Assembly: GCA_903789375.1 (NCBI GenBank)
Contig: CAIFEB010000020.1
Span: 1-38,157 of the forward strand
DNA length: 38,157 nucleotides
DNA from: an uncultured Eggerthellaceae bacterium
GTDB lineage: Bacteria; Actinomycetota; Coriobacteriia; Coriobacteriales; Eggerthellaceae
Reading direction: 5' to 3'
Positions 1-8,099 of this stretch are shown in pieces; position 1 is the first letter of the stretch; each line of letters starts with the position of its first letter. The position numbers and the translations under genes were made by a program. Under the pieces are notes generated by a model. The model was given only the letters and a program-made list of their open reading frames with translations, was not told the DNA's origin and made no database searches.

Positions 1-196
1 AGCGCCGATCGCGCCGCGGGCACGGCAAGCGCGCCGGGCGCCGCTGACGGCGGGGCGGCACGACGCTCCGGCTTCGCGCTGCCGCGTTCGCGCCACGGCG
101 CTCGCGATGCCTTCCCCAATCTTCCGCAGACCCGGCGTTCATGTGGGGGAATCCGGCGGATACCGGGCGCGGGGCTGCGGGCGCGGGCGCGTGAGG

Positions 197-202
197 TAAA
201 AT
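197..202 (+). promoter_or_regulatory. Possible -10 element upstream of alaS
   Basis: TAAAAT stands out in a very GC-rich leader, about 55 nt before the alaS start. No convincing -35 hexamer lies at the right distance, so this is a weak call made on local composition and position only. Confidence 0.3.
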
Positions 203-257
203 CGCACGCGGTGCTGCAAACGAGCGGCATCGGGAGCAACTACGTAAGGATCAATCC

Positions 258-2930
258 ATGAAGTACATGACCACCGCAGAAATCCGCGAGGCGTATCTGA
301 GCTTCTTCGAGAAGAAGGGCTGCAAGCGCCTGCCGTCGTCGTCGCTCATTCCCGACGATCCGTCGCTTCTGCTTACCAGCGCCGGCATGGTGCAGTTCAA
401 GCCGTACTTCCTCCACGTGAAGGAGTTCGACCCGAACTACATCGGCGCCACCACCGTGCAGAAATGCGTGCGCACCAACGACATCGACATCATAGGCACC
501 GACGGGCGCCATCTGAGCTTCTTCGAGATGCTCGGCAACTTCAGCTTCGGCAAATACTTCAAGAAGGAGATGTGCACCTGGGCGTACGAGTTCTCCACGC
601 AGGTGCTCGAGCTGCCGGCGGACAAGCTGTACTTCACGGTGTATCTGGACGACGACGAGACTATCGAAATCTGGAAGAGCCTCGGCGTGCCCGAAAGCCA
701 CATCACGCGCCTGGGCGCCGATGACAACTTCTGGGCGGCCGGCCCCACCGGTCCGTGCGGTCCGTGCTCGGAAATCTACTACGACCAGGGTCCTGAGTAC
801 GGCTGCGGCAAGCCCGACTGCGGCCCCGGCTGCGAATGCGACCGCTACCTGGAGTACTGGAACCTCGTGTTCACCCAGTACGACCGCCAGGAAGACGGCA
901 CCATGAAGCCGCTTCCCACCAAGAACATCGACACCGGCCTGGGCCTCGAGCGCATGGCCGCCATCATGCAGGGCGTCCAGGGCAACTTCGCCACCGACGT
1001 GCTGCACGGGCTGATCGAGGTGGGCGAGCGCCTGTCCGGCAAGAAGTACGTCGGCGCGGCCAATACCGCGTCCGAAGTGGGCGAACAGGCGGAAATCGAC
1101 AAGTCGCTGCGCATCATCGCCGACCACAGCCGCTCGGTCACGTTCATGATCGCCGACGGTATCCTGCCGTCCAACGAGGGCCGCGGCTACGTGCTGCGCC
1201 GCCTGCTGCGCCGCGCTGTCATGCACGGCCACAAGCTGGGCATCGAGGGGCCGTTCCTGCGCGAGTACGTGGCGAAGATCGTCGAGCTCATGGGTGCGGT
1301 GTACCCGGAGGTCGTCTCCAACCGCGAGCTGGTCGAGCACGTCATCCTGTCCGAGGAGGAGCGCTTCGGCCGCACGCTGCGCACCGGCCAGAGCTACCTG
1401 ACCGACGCGCTGCTCAAGCTCGGCGCCGACAAGGTGCTCGACGGCGAGACGGCGTTCACCCTGCACGACACGTACGGATTCCCCATCGAGCTGACCGAGG
1501 AAATCTGCGCCGAGAGCAACGTGACGATCGACCGCGCCGGCTTCGACGCGTGCATGGAACAGCAGCGCGAGCGTGCGCGTGCCGCCACGAAGGACGACGC
1601 CGAGGCTGCGTGGAGCACGTTCGGCGGCGTGCGCGCCGAGATTCTGAAGAAGCACGGGGCCACCAAGTTCGTCGGCTACGACAAGCTGACGGCGTACGGC
1701 AACGTCATCGCCGTGCTGAAGGACGGCAAGCGCGTGGCGTCGCTGTCCGCCGGCGACGAGGGCGAGATCATCCTGGGCACCACGCCGTTCTACGCCGAGA
1801 TGGGCGGCGAGGTGGGCGACATCGGCACCATCGAGACGAGCGACGCGCGCGCCGAAGTCGTGGACACCAAGGCGCCCGAAAAGGGTCTGACCAGCCATTT
1901 CGTGAAGGTTGTGGATGGCACCATCGTGGAGGGCGAAGAGGTGACGGCGACGGTCGACGCCGCCCGCCGTGCTCGCATCACGCGCAACCACACGGCGACG
2001 CACATCCTGCATGCCGCGCTGCGCCGCGTGCTCGGCGACCATGTGAACCAGGCCGGCAGCTACGTCGGTCCCGACCGCCTGCGTTTCGACTTCACGCACT
2101 TCGCACCGGTGACGCGCGAGGAGCTCGACCAGGTGGAGCGCATCGCCAACGAGCAGATCATGGCTGCTCAGGATACCAACATCTACGAGACGTCGCTTGC
2201 GGCGGCGCGCGAGTCAGGCGTCACGGCGCTGTTCGGCGAGAAGTACGGCGAGGTCGTGCGCGTCGTCGAGGTGGGCACGTTCTCGCGCGAGCTGTGCGGC
2301 GGCTGCCATGTGAAAAACACCGCCGAGATCGGCCTGCTCAAGATCACGAGCGAATCGAGCGTCGGCTCGAACGTGCGCCGCATCGAGGCCGTCACCAGCT
2401 ACGGTGCGTTCGAGTACGTCAACCGGGTGGAGCGCGAGCTGCGCGAGACGGCGGCCGAGCTCAACGTGCCGCTGTTCGACGTGTCGGAGCGCGCGCAGGC
2501 CAACGCTGCGGCGCTCAAGGACCTGCAGGCCAAAGCCAAGCGCAACAAACAGGCCATCGCGGCAGACGGCGTGAACGCCCTGCTTGACCACGTGTTCGAG
2601 AGCAAGGGCGGTTATCCGGTGGTCATCGCGCACCTCAAGGGCGTCGAGGCGGGCGGCCTGCGCAACATGTGGGATGTCATCCGGGCGCGCCTCGACCGGC
2701 CGGGCGCGGCGGTCATCGCGTCGGACAAGGAAGGCAAGCCGATTCTGATGGCGGCCGGTACCGACGGGGCTGTTGCTGCCGGGTTCAACGCGGGTGACAT
2801 CATCCGCACGATCGCGCCGGCCATCAAGGGCGGCGGCGGTGGCAAGCCGTCCATGGCGCAAGCCGGCGGCAAGGACGCGTCGGGCATCGTCGAGGCGCTC
2901 GACCTGGCGCGCAAGATGCTCGAGGCATAA
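258..2930 (+). CDS. alaS: Alanyl-tRNA synthetase
   Basis: Class II aminoacyl-tRNA synthetase that charges tRNA-Ala in the cytosol. The 890-aa product has the family's usual length. It opens with the typical AlaRS core (MTTAEIREAYLSFFEKKGC, then GRHLSFFEMLGNFSFG around residues 78-93). The editing domain carries the zinc-binding HTATHILHAALR motif near residue 578 and the CGGCHV motif near residue 680. A glycine-rich segment (KGGGGGKPSMAQAGG) marks the C-Ala domain at the C-terminus. The ATG at 258 follows an AAGGA ribosome site at about 246-250. The gene stands alone here, with a terminator about 380 nt downstream. Identity is certain from the motifs. Confidence 0.98.
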   Translation: MKYMTTAEIREAYLSFFEKKGCKRLPSSSLIPDDPSLLLTSAGMVQFKPYFLHVKEFDPNYIGATTVQKCVRTNDIDIIGTDGRHLSFFEMLGNFSFGKYFKKEMCTWAYEFSTQVLELPADKLYFTVYLDDDETIEIWKSLGVPESHITRLGADDNFWAAGPTGPCGPCSEIYYDQGPEYGCGKPDCGPGCECDRYLEYWNLVFTQYDRQEDGTMKPLPTKNIDTGLGLERMAAIMQGVQGNFATDVLHGLIEVGERLSGKKYVGAANTASEVGEQAEIDKSLRIIADHSRSVTFMIADGILPSNEGRGYVLRRLLRRAVMHGHKLGIEGPFLREYVAKIVELMGAVYPEVVSNRELVEHVILSEEERFGRTLRTGQSYLTDALLKLGADKVLDGETAFTLHDTYGFPIELTEEICAESNVTIDRAGFDACMEQQRERARAATKDDAEAAWSTFGGVRAEILKKHGATKFVGYDKLTAYGNVIAVLKDGKRVASLSAGDEGEIILGTTPFYAEMGGEVGDIGTIETSDARAEVVDTKAPEKGLTSHFVKVVDGTIVEGEEVTATVDAARRARITRNHTATHILHAALRRVLGDHVNQAGSYVGPDRLRFDFTHFAPVTREELDQVERIANEQIMAAQDTNIYETSLAAARESGVTALFGEKYGEVVRVVEVGTFSRELCGGCHVKNTAEIGLLKITSESSVGSNVRRIEAVTSYGAFEYVNRVERELRETAAELNVPLFDVSERAQANAAALKDLQAKAKRNKQAIAADGVNALLDHVFESKGGYPVVIAHLKGVEAGGLRNMWDVIRARLDRPGAAVIASDKEGKPILMAAGTDGAVAAGFNAGDIIRTIAPAIKGGGGGKPSMAQAGGKDASGIVEALDLARKMLEA

Positions 2931-3306
2931 GGCGCCGACTGCGCTGGCGGCGCGCGGGAACGCTGGCGGCGCGGGCGCCCGCGGTGTGGACCCGCGTTGT
3001 GCGTGCGGGCAATGCAGCGCAGGCAGAGACGCTTTGTGGGCAGTTCCCGCTGGTGGACGGCGCGGGCAATGCCAGCGCGCGGGCGTCTGCGCGGGCGATG
3101 GCGTTTGCAGTGTGAGCTTGCGAGTGTCTGCGGCAGCGGCGCGGGTCCGTGGGCGGTGCGAGTGCCCGTGGCAGCCTGCGGGCGGTGAGGGAGCGCGTTG
3201 CGCGTGCGGGCGTCTGCGCTGGCGGCACGAGCCTGCGGGCGGCGCGGGCAATGCCAGCGTGAGCCCGTGAGCGGCAACGATAACAGCCCGATTCATCAGG
3301 TGCTTT
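2931..3306. repeat. GC-rich spacer with three copies of a 15-16-nt motif
   Basis: No convincing gene is seen between alaS and its terminator. The stretch is strongly GC-rich and internally repetitive. GCGGGCAATGCCAGCG occurs at 3062-3077 and 3244-3259, and a copy lacking one C occurs at 3005-3019. GCTGGCGGC also recurs. Frames stay open on both strands because of composition, but none has a good start or a recognisable product. Confidence 0.6.
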
Positions 3307-3342
3307 AAAGGCCGGCACTCTCCGAACGGGGTGCCGGCCTTT
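3307..3342 (+). terminator. Rho-independent terminator, probably of alaS
   Basis: A perfect 12-bp stem: AAAGGCCGGCAC (3307-3318) pairs with GTGCCGGCCTTT (3331-3342) across a 12-nt loop. A/T-rich stem ends give it bidirectional character. It marks the change from GC-rich core DNA to the AT-richer segment downstream. Confidence 0.9.
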
Positions 3343-3376
3343 ATGTGTTGCTGGAATCTTGCGATTAGGCTTCTGT

Positions 3377-3428
3377 TCCAAATTCTGGAAATATTGCCGA
3401 ATCGCGACATTTTTTACAGAGTTTGGAT
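3377..3428. repeat. 52-nt repeat with inverted ends, copy 1
   Basis: Begins TCCAAA and ends TTTGGAT, so its ends are inverted relative to each other. It aligns without gaps to a second 52-nt copy at 3647-3698, with 37 of 52 positions identical by eye. Conserved blocks are TCCAAA, TGGAA, ATTGCC, CATT and TTTGGAT. It lies in the AT-rich stretch. Confidence 0.6.
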
Positions 3429-3646
3429 TATATACATATGAAAATAAATGAATTTTAGAATATAGGAACATACATTCTGCTGCTGATGCGAGATTCGTTT
3501 CGGGATGAGCTTGTGAAAACCCAGTTCAAAATTATACGATAATCGGATAAATTCTCATTTCAAGAAAATACGCAAAGCGAATAATTCCAGGATTGTGGAG
3601 ACGATCGCTGAGTAATCCAATAAGTGTAAATAACGGCATCCTGAAA

Positions 3647-3698
3647 TCCAAACTTTGGAAGAATTGCCCGGAATCGGCATTATTTCGAGAATTTGGAT
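3647..3698. repeat. 52-nt repeat with inverted ends, copy 2
   Basis: Second copy of the element at 3377-3428, in the same orientation and of the same length, 218 nt downstream. The central part differs most, while the ends and the TGGAA and ATTGCC blocks are kept. That pattern suggests constraint on the ends rather than random similarity. Confidence 0.6.
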
Positions 3699-3973
3699 GA
3701 CGGCGGGGCAAGTCCTTCTGTCTCCGGAGACACCATTCCTTCCTTGGGACTTACACAGAGGATTCTACAAACCCGTCCCCAGCCAGGATGGTCCAAAGTG
3801 AGCAGCCAGCTGCTCTGCGACAAGTCAATCGAGCGACGGAAAAAGCCGTATCTCTGAGAAGGCTTACGCAGACTTCTTAACAATCCCTGTCGCGAAGAGG
3901 TCACGTAGTCCTATGGGGGGATGGCGCGCGAACTCGATCGAGCCCTCTGTTGCTGGCTTTTTGCGCCGCTGCC

Positions 3974-4010
3974 TTCTCATAGGGGTGCGTAGGGGTCTTC
4001 CAAACTCCAG
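3974..4010. repeat. G-rich direct repeat, copy 1 (37 nt)
   Basis: Begins TTCTCAT, contains two GTAGGGG-type blocks and ends ACTCCAG. A similar unit lies at 4044-4081, 70 nt downstream in the same orientation. No function is recognised. Confidence 0.5.
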
Positions 4011-4043
4011 CAGCGTCGAAATCGGCTCGTTGGGGTAGAACGA

Positions 4044-4081
4044 TTCTCATGGGGTTGCATAGGGAGTCTCCCGGACTCCAG
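4044..4081. repeat. G-rich direct repeat, copy 2 (38 nt)
   Basis: Begins TTCTCAT and ends ACTCCAG like the copy at 3974-4010. On the minus strand it contains GGAGTC, five bases, then GACTCC, a small perfect hairpin that copy 1 does not preserve. That argues against the hairpin being the conserved feature. Confidence 0.5.
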
Positions 4082-4218
4082 TGTGCTTTCGGCAGATCGC
4101 CAGTTGCCCTATTCCATCTCCGCTTATATCTGCACCCGCTTTCGTCGCACCAGCATGTTGACTGAACGGGCATCAGCCGCGTGTGCGGCCGACGTCAGAA
4201 GGGTCATGGCTTGTGCTA

Positions 4219-5247
4219 TCAGGCGCGATATGACAGCTTTGTCCCATTCGCCTCTAAAGCTTTCGAAAGAGGGTCCTCTACGATCGAGGTCGCCCATTTG
4301 GGATCGTAGTGCATTGCGTTCCTCAGCCTGGTTTGCTTGATTTCGAAATCGGCGCAGCGCGGGCGGACGGATGTTCCTAAAAGCTTCGCTATGGACCCAG
4401 CTGTTTTGGCGAATTGCGGTGAGTTGTTGTATTGGGCGCGAGTAATAGTGATGACGGTGATTCCTCCGATGGCGAGCGCATTTCGTCTCTGGGCGTCCGA
4501 GGAAATCTTTGCGGCGCCAATGTGATGAGCATCGCTGTCGTACTCAATGCCAAGTCGAGCATGTTGCCAGTACATATCGCATACGAGGAAACGTCGTTGC
4601 GAGATCGCTTGCTCTTCCGGTGAGAGCGCTATCGCCTTGTTCAGCGTTGCACGTGGCAGATTGAAACCACCGAGACTGTAGGGAAGCGTAAGAAACATCG
4701 AAAGCCGTGTTTCCGCTGGTGAAGCTGAACCTTGCTGAATATATCGAAGTGCGCGGAGAGCGTTCTTGCGGCCGTGCATACGGGTGGCGGCGTTGGCGAA
4801 TGACTTGAGCTTGCGAGCAGTCGTCAACGGTTCTCGTTGAATGAAACCAAGTTGACATTGCGGGTTGATCGAGTAGGTTCCGCATAGCTCGAATCCTAGG
4901 CGGATGAGGTTTGTTAGATCCATGCGCTTTGCCACCTGCACGTATGCCAGCTCTACTGAACAGACATACACGTCATTGGATATTCGGTAGAACGCTTTGG
5001 ATTGCGGAGCTTCAAAACGACAGTGGTAAGCGATGATTTCCGATTGGCTATGCACGGGCTTGCTAGTCAGGACGTGCAGTGGGCGGCTCAACGCAAGCCC
5101 GCTGGGCAGCTTGGTGCGAAGGGATGCCGCTGAGACAGAGGTCGCCGGAAGCTGAAACGACTCGGACGCAAGCGTCGCCGCAGGCTTGCTCCCCTGGGGC
5201 GCGAGCCAGTATTCGAGTGCGGAGATATGTGAGAGCACGATTGTCAT
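4219..5247 (-). CDS. Hypothetical protein with DUF559/PD-(D/E)XK nuclease-like C-terminus
   Basis: A 342-aa cytosolic protein with no signal peptide or membrane segment. The N-terminal half (residues 1-170) is not assigned. The C-terminal 100 residues resemble the DUF559/Vsr-like nuclease fold: an acidic residue in PAETRLSMFL (E179), D224, then LGIEYDSDAHH (E235, D237, D239), followed by RRNALAIGGITVITIT. That is the usual order of acidic residues and the beta strand of this fold. The ATG at 5247 is chosen because a good -10 lies just upstream; the frame runs further upstream only into low-complexity sequence. Base composition is lower in GC than the neighbours, suggesting transfer. DNA cleavage or a defence role is possible but unproven. 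Confidence 0.65.
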   Translation of the reverse strand: MTIVLSHISALEYWLAPQGSKPAATLASESFQLPATSVSAASLRTKLPSGLALSRPLHVLTSKPVHSQSEIIAYHCRFEAPQSKAFYRISNDVYVCSVELAYVQVAKRMDLTNLIRLGFELCGTYSINPQCQLGFIQREPLTTARKLKSFANAATRMHGRKNALRALRYIQQGSASPAETRLSMFLTLPYSLGGFNLPRATLNKAIALSPEEQAISQRRFLVCDMYWQHARLGIEYDSDAHHIGAAKISSDAQRRNALAIGGITVITITRAQYNNSPQFAKTAGSIAKLLGTSVRPRCADFEIKQTRLRNAMHYDPKWATSIVEDPLSKALEANGTKLSYRA

Positions 5248-5253
5248 GCGCGT

Positions 5254-5259
5254 AGTGTA
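5254..5259 (-). promoter_or_regulatory. Extended -10 element for the nuclease-like gene (leaderless)
   Basis: Read on the minus strand, TGTTACACT carries the TGn extension and the TACACT hexamer. Only 6 nt separate the hexamer from the ATG at 5247. Transcription should therefore start at or next to the start codon, giving a leaderless mRNA. No Shine-Dalgarno sequence is present, which is consistent. Confidence 0.55.
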
Positions 5260-5458
5260 ACACCTGATGAAGCGCCAGAAACGACCGCTCGCCGTGTTTG
5301 TCTGGGACACGGATTCCGTGCGGTTCGGGGGCGGTCTGAGCGCGGTCTGAGCGCGGTGGGCTGGCGGCGGACCGATAGCCGGCAGAAGGCTCGCAAGCGG
5401 CAATTTCGCGGTAAAAAGGTGGCGAACCGGCGGCTTCGCGGCGGGTTTGCGCGCGCTG

Positions 5459-5577
5459 CAAGCAACAGGCCGCGCGCTGCAAGCAACATTCGGCAAATCG
5501 CGAGCCTCAAATCGCGAGCCTCGAGCCGCGCGCCTCAAGCAACAAGCCGCAAGCAACAGGCCGCAAGACGCATTTCG
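5459..5577. repeat. 14-nt minisatellite, eight degenerate units
   Basis: Units begin at 5459, 5480, 5494, 5508, 5522, 5536, 5550 and 5564. CAAATCGCGAGCCT is repeated exactly at 5494 and 5508. CAAGCAACAGGCCG is identical at 5459 and 5550. The others are variants beginning CAAG or CGAG. A 7-nt half-unit (CGCGCTG) sits between units 1 and 2. The period is not a multiple of three, so a coding role is unlikely. Confidence 0.8.
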
Positions 5578-5732
5578 GCTGCATGTTCATGTGTGAGACA
5601 ACGCCGCTCATCTGTTTCAATCGACCGTTCGCCGCACCTCTTGGTGTCTATTTCCGCATGAAGACAAGCCCTTTTTCGCCGCGTAAGGTCGAAGCATCAA
5701 GAGTGAGCAGGGTGAATTGGAAAGCTCAAGGG

Positions 5733-5842
5733 TCGAACGAAAAAGTTCGGCGAATGGGTGGCTGAAGCTCAGCGAGCTCGCATCGAGAACCTGAAGGAGG
5801 GGTACGAAGCGGTCGCGGATCGAACGAAGGAAGTTCGGCGAA
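5733..5842. repeat. Duplicated hairpin element, period 87 nt
   Basis: TCGAACGAAAAAGTTCGGCG starts at 5733 and a close copy starts at 5820. Each contains CGAAC and GTTCG separated by 6 or 7 purines, a small hairpin with a purine-rich loop, followed by GCGAA. Similarity continues loosely downstream (GCTCAGC and GAGAAC blocks). No function is known. Confidence 0.55.
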
Positions 5843-6484
5843 CGACAGGCGAAAGGCTCAGCCGACGGGTTGAGAACTCGAGGCCGCGCGTGAAGGTCAA
5901 GCCAGCGAGCGGAAGCTCCTCCGCCGGGCGGCAAACGCCCGGCCGGCGAGCACCCGCCCGCACGTTGAGCATCCGATGAAACCGGGCGCCTGCCGGGGAG
6001 AGAGGGCAGGCGGCGCAGACGAGAGGTCCGGGCGACCGTTGGGGAGGACGGTTGCCGCTTGCGCGCCTCGCTCTGAAAAGGCGGGTCCTCACAGCGCCCT
6101 CGCGCATGAGGAGCCCGAAACCAGGACGGTTCCGTATTTCCCATCGAACGCAGTTCGCGGAGGCGAACGGCACGCACGACGACAGCGTCTCGGGTCGCTT
6201 GGCGGTATGCAGCTCGTCGCTGCATCCGAACCCGAGCGAAACGCACGGCCGGCAACGGCGATGCGATTCGCCCCGATGCGGCTCGTCGACAAGAGCCAGG
6301 GTGGCGGCCAAACGCCAGCCAAGGGCTCGGCGAATGAGTCGCACCGCGAGGCGCAAGGGCACGTCGGCAGCCAGCCGCACGCTGCCAGCCAACCGCACTC
6401 ACGCCAGCCGCCAGCCGCACCACCGTCGCAGCACGCGTTCCATGAGCCATTCGAAACCGCCCCGTCGTAGAAAAAAGGAGAGGT

Positions 6485-7738
6485 ATGAGCACCGAAGAAA
6501 AGAAGGCAGAGGTCAATCAGACCGGCCGCGCGTGGGTGGTTGCGATCATCGCCATCATCGCGTCGATTCTGATCTCGGTAAACAACAACAAGCTGCCGGC
6601 GACGGCGTCGTTGGTGTTGCCGGCTCTGGGCATCGACACTACCCAGCTGAGCTTCATGATGTCGTTGAACGGCTACGTTGGATTCGTCCTAGCGTTCTTC
6701 GCCGCGACGATCATCTTGAAGTTCGGTTCGAAGAAGGCGACGCTCTTCGTTCTGATCTGCGCCCTCGCCGGCGCGGTCATCAGCGCCGCGGCGCCGACGT
6801 ACGACATGCTGCTCGTCGGCCGTCTGATCGAAGGCGTGGGCTACTCCTGCATCGGCACGGTCATTCCGGTTCTGTTCAGCGAATGGTTCCCGCCGAGCAA
6901 GCGCGGCGTCCCGATGGGCATCTTCTCCGTCTGGGTCCCGCTCGGCTCCATGTTCATTCTGGGCACGTCCGGATTCTTCTTCAACGTGGGCGACCCGAGC
7001 ACGTACCACAACGTCTTCTGGTTCGTCGTCGTGCTGCTGGCCGTCATCACGGTCCTGTGGATCGTGGCCGTGCGCAACCCTGAGCACTCCTATCTCGAAG
7101 ACGAGGGCGGCAACTCCGGCGAGAAGCCGAAGGTCTCCGAGGGCTTCAAGAGCCTGAGCTGCTGGGTCGCCATGATCGCGTTCGCCGCGTTCTCGCTGGG
7201 CACCGCATGCGTCATGAACTTCGAGACCCTGTACATGGTGCAGACTATGGGCATGGACCAGGGCACTGCGAACGCCACCTTCAACACCGTCAACATCGCC
7301 GTGGTCATCGGAGGCATCGCGATCGGCTTCGTGATGAACAAGGTGACCAAGAGCTCCGGCCGTCTCGCCATCCTGGTCGTTTCGTCCGCGGTGCTCGGCG
7401 TGACGTTCGCCATGGCCTACACCGTTTCGCAAGGCGGTCTGACGCTGTGGATGATCCTGTTCGGCCTGTCCAACGGCATCGTCCCGGCCATCTTCTTCAC
7501 GATGGTCGCGGAAATCGCCCCGCGTCCCGAGCTCGCCAGCGTGTCGTCCACGCTGATGTCTCTGGGCCAGTGCGTCGGCGGCATCATCTTCGGCACCGTG
7601 GGCGCGGTCGTCGCCTCCGGATGGGGCAACGCCACGGGCATCCTCACGGCAGCGGGCATCGTTCTGTTCGTCGGTTCGATCGCCCTGCTGTTCGTCCTGA
7701 AGGCGCGCGACAAGAAGGGCGCGGCTCAGGCGGCGTAA
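6485..7738 (+). CDS. MFS transporter upstream of the molybdoenzyme
   Basis: A 417-aa integral membrane protein with about twelve hydrophobic segments and short hydrophilic ends, typical of the major facilitator superfamily. After a 17-residue charged N-terminus comes TM1 (VVAIIAIIASILISV). The TM2-3 loop carries FGSKKA as a divergent motif A. VGRLIEGVGYSCIGTVIPV fits the TM4 region of small-solute and anion carriers. The ATG at 6485 follows AAGGAGAGG. Its position directly before the molybdopterin enzyme suggests that it brings in the substrate or exports the product. The substrate cannot be read from sequence; organic anions and aromatic acids are plausible. Confidence 0.85.
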   Translation: MSTEEKKAEVNQTGRAWVVAIIAIIASILISVNNNKLPATASLVLPALGIDTTQLSFMMSLNGYVGFVLAFFAATIILKFGSKKATLFVLICALAGAVISAAAPTYDMLLVGRLIEGVGYSCIGTVIPVLFSEWFPPSKRGVPMGIFSVWVPLGSMFILGTSGFFFNVGDPSTYHNVFWFVVVLLAVITVLWIVAVRNPEHSYLEDEGGNSGEKPKVSEGFKSLSCWVAMIAFAAFSLGTACVMNFETLYMVQTMGMDQGTANATFNTVNIAVVIGGIAIGFVMNKVTKSSGRLAILVVSSAVLGVTFAMAYTVSQGGLTLWMILFGLSNGIVPAIFFTMVAEIAPRPELASVSSTLMSLGQCVGGIIFGTVGAVVASGWGNATGILTAAGIVLFVGSIALLFVLKARDKKGAAQAA

Positions 7739-8099
7739 GGCGGCCGTCGGCAGCGCGGTAGGCGGCACAAGCGCGGGGTGCATGAGAGCCAAAACACCGC
7801 GAACGGTAACCCCGCAGCGCGCCGACGAGCACGTCCTGGGCATCGGCACGAACGCCACAGCCCACCCGCCGCAGCCCAACCGCCGCAGCAGCAACGAGGC
7901 CTCAAACCTCGCGCGGGAGAACCCCGCAGCGCACGAGCGTGCGCACCTAGTTGGTCGACATCGTCCGGCTCGCCGCAGCGCGGTTGGGCTTGGCACCCCC
8001 CAATGCCTTCGCGAGGCGGTGGGTCGGGCGATTCGAATAGAGGGCCGGGCGGCATCGCCTCCCGATGCGGTCCGGAAGCATTAACAGAGAGAGGTAGCT
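7739..8099. other. 361-nt leader between MFS carrier and molybdoenzyme
   Basis: No gene is supported. Near the 3' end a perfect 6-bp hairpin (GCATCG at 8052-8057 with CGATGC at 8063-8068) lies about 20 nt before the GAGAGAGG ribosome site at 8087-8094. The long spacer suggests that the enzyme may have its own promoter, but no convincing hexamers were found. Confidence 0.4.

Larger units (their letters stand above)
3343..4218. other. AT-rich non-coding stretch between alaS terminator and the nuclease-like gene
   Basis: About 880 nt in which no convincing gene is seen. The base composition of 3343-3700 is clearly lower in GC than anything else in the window. The stretch contains two pairs of imperfect direct repeats, listed separately. 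Short open frames on the minus strand at about 3680-4173 have no ribosome site and no recognisable domain; one simply translates the 37-nt repeats. It may be eroded mobile DNA or a regulatory region, but that is inference. Confidence 0.5.
5248..6484. other. 1.2-kb gene-poor, repeat-bearing spacer
   Basis: No gene could be supported here. Long open frames on both strands are arginine-, proline- and alanine-rich composition artefacts without ribosome sites or known domains. The stretch contains a 14-nt minisatellite (5459-5577), a duplicated hairpin (5733-5754 and 5820-5842) and an imperfect hairpin near 6027-6056. It separates the AT-rich island from the MFS/molybdoenzyme island. Confidence 0.5.

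Noticed and set aside
240-2099. Very long open frames opposite alaS and many other genes
   Set aside because: They lie antisense to certain genes, have no ribosome sites or domains, and are explained by high GC at third codon positions.
3901-4173. Short minus-strand open frame containing the G-rich repeats
   Set aside because: It simply translates the two imperfect DNA repeats, with no ribosome site and no similarity to a known family.
5247-5556. Upstream extension of the nuclease-like gene
   Set aside because: The added residues are low-complexity Ala/Arg translations of the repeat-rich spacer and would place the -10 element inside the gene.
5617-6516. 299-residue minus-strand open frame in the spacer before the MFS gene
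   Set aside because: Arg/Ala/Pro-rich, crosses the duplicated hairpin, lacks a ribosome site and any recognisable family, and overlaps the MFS start.
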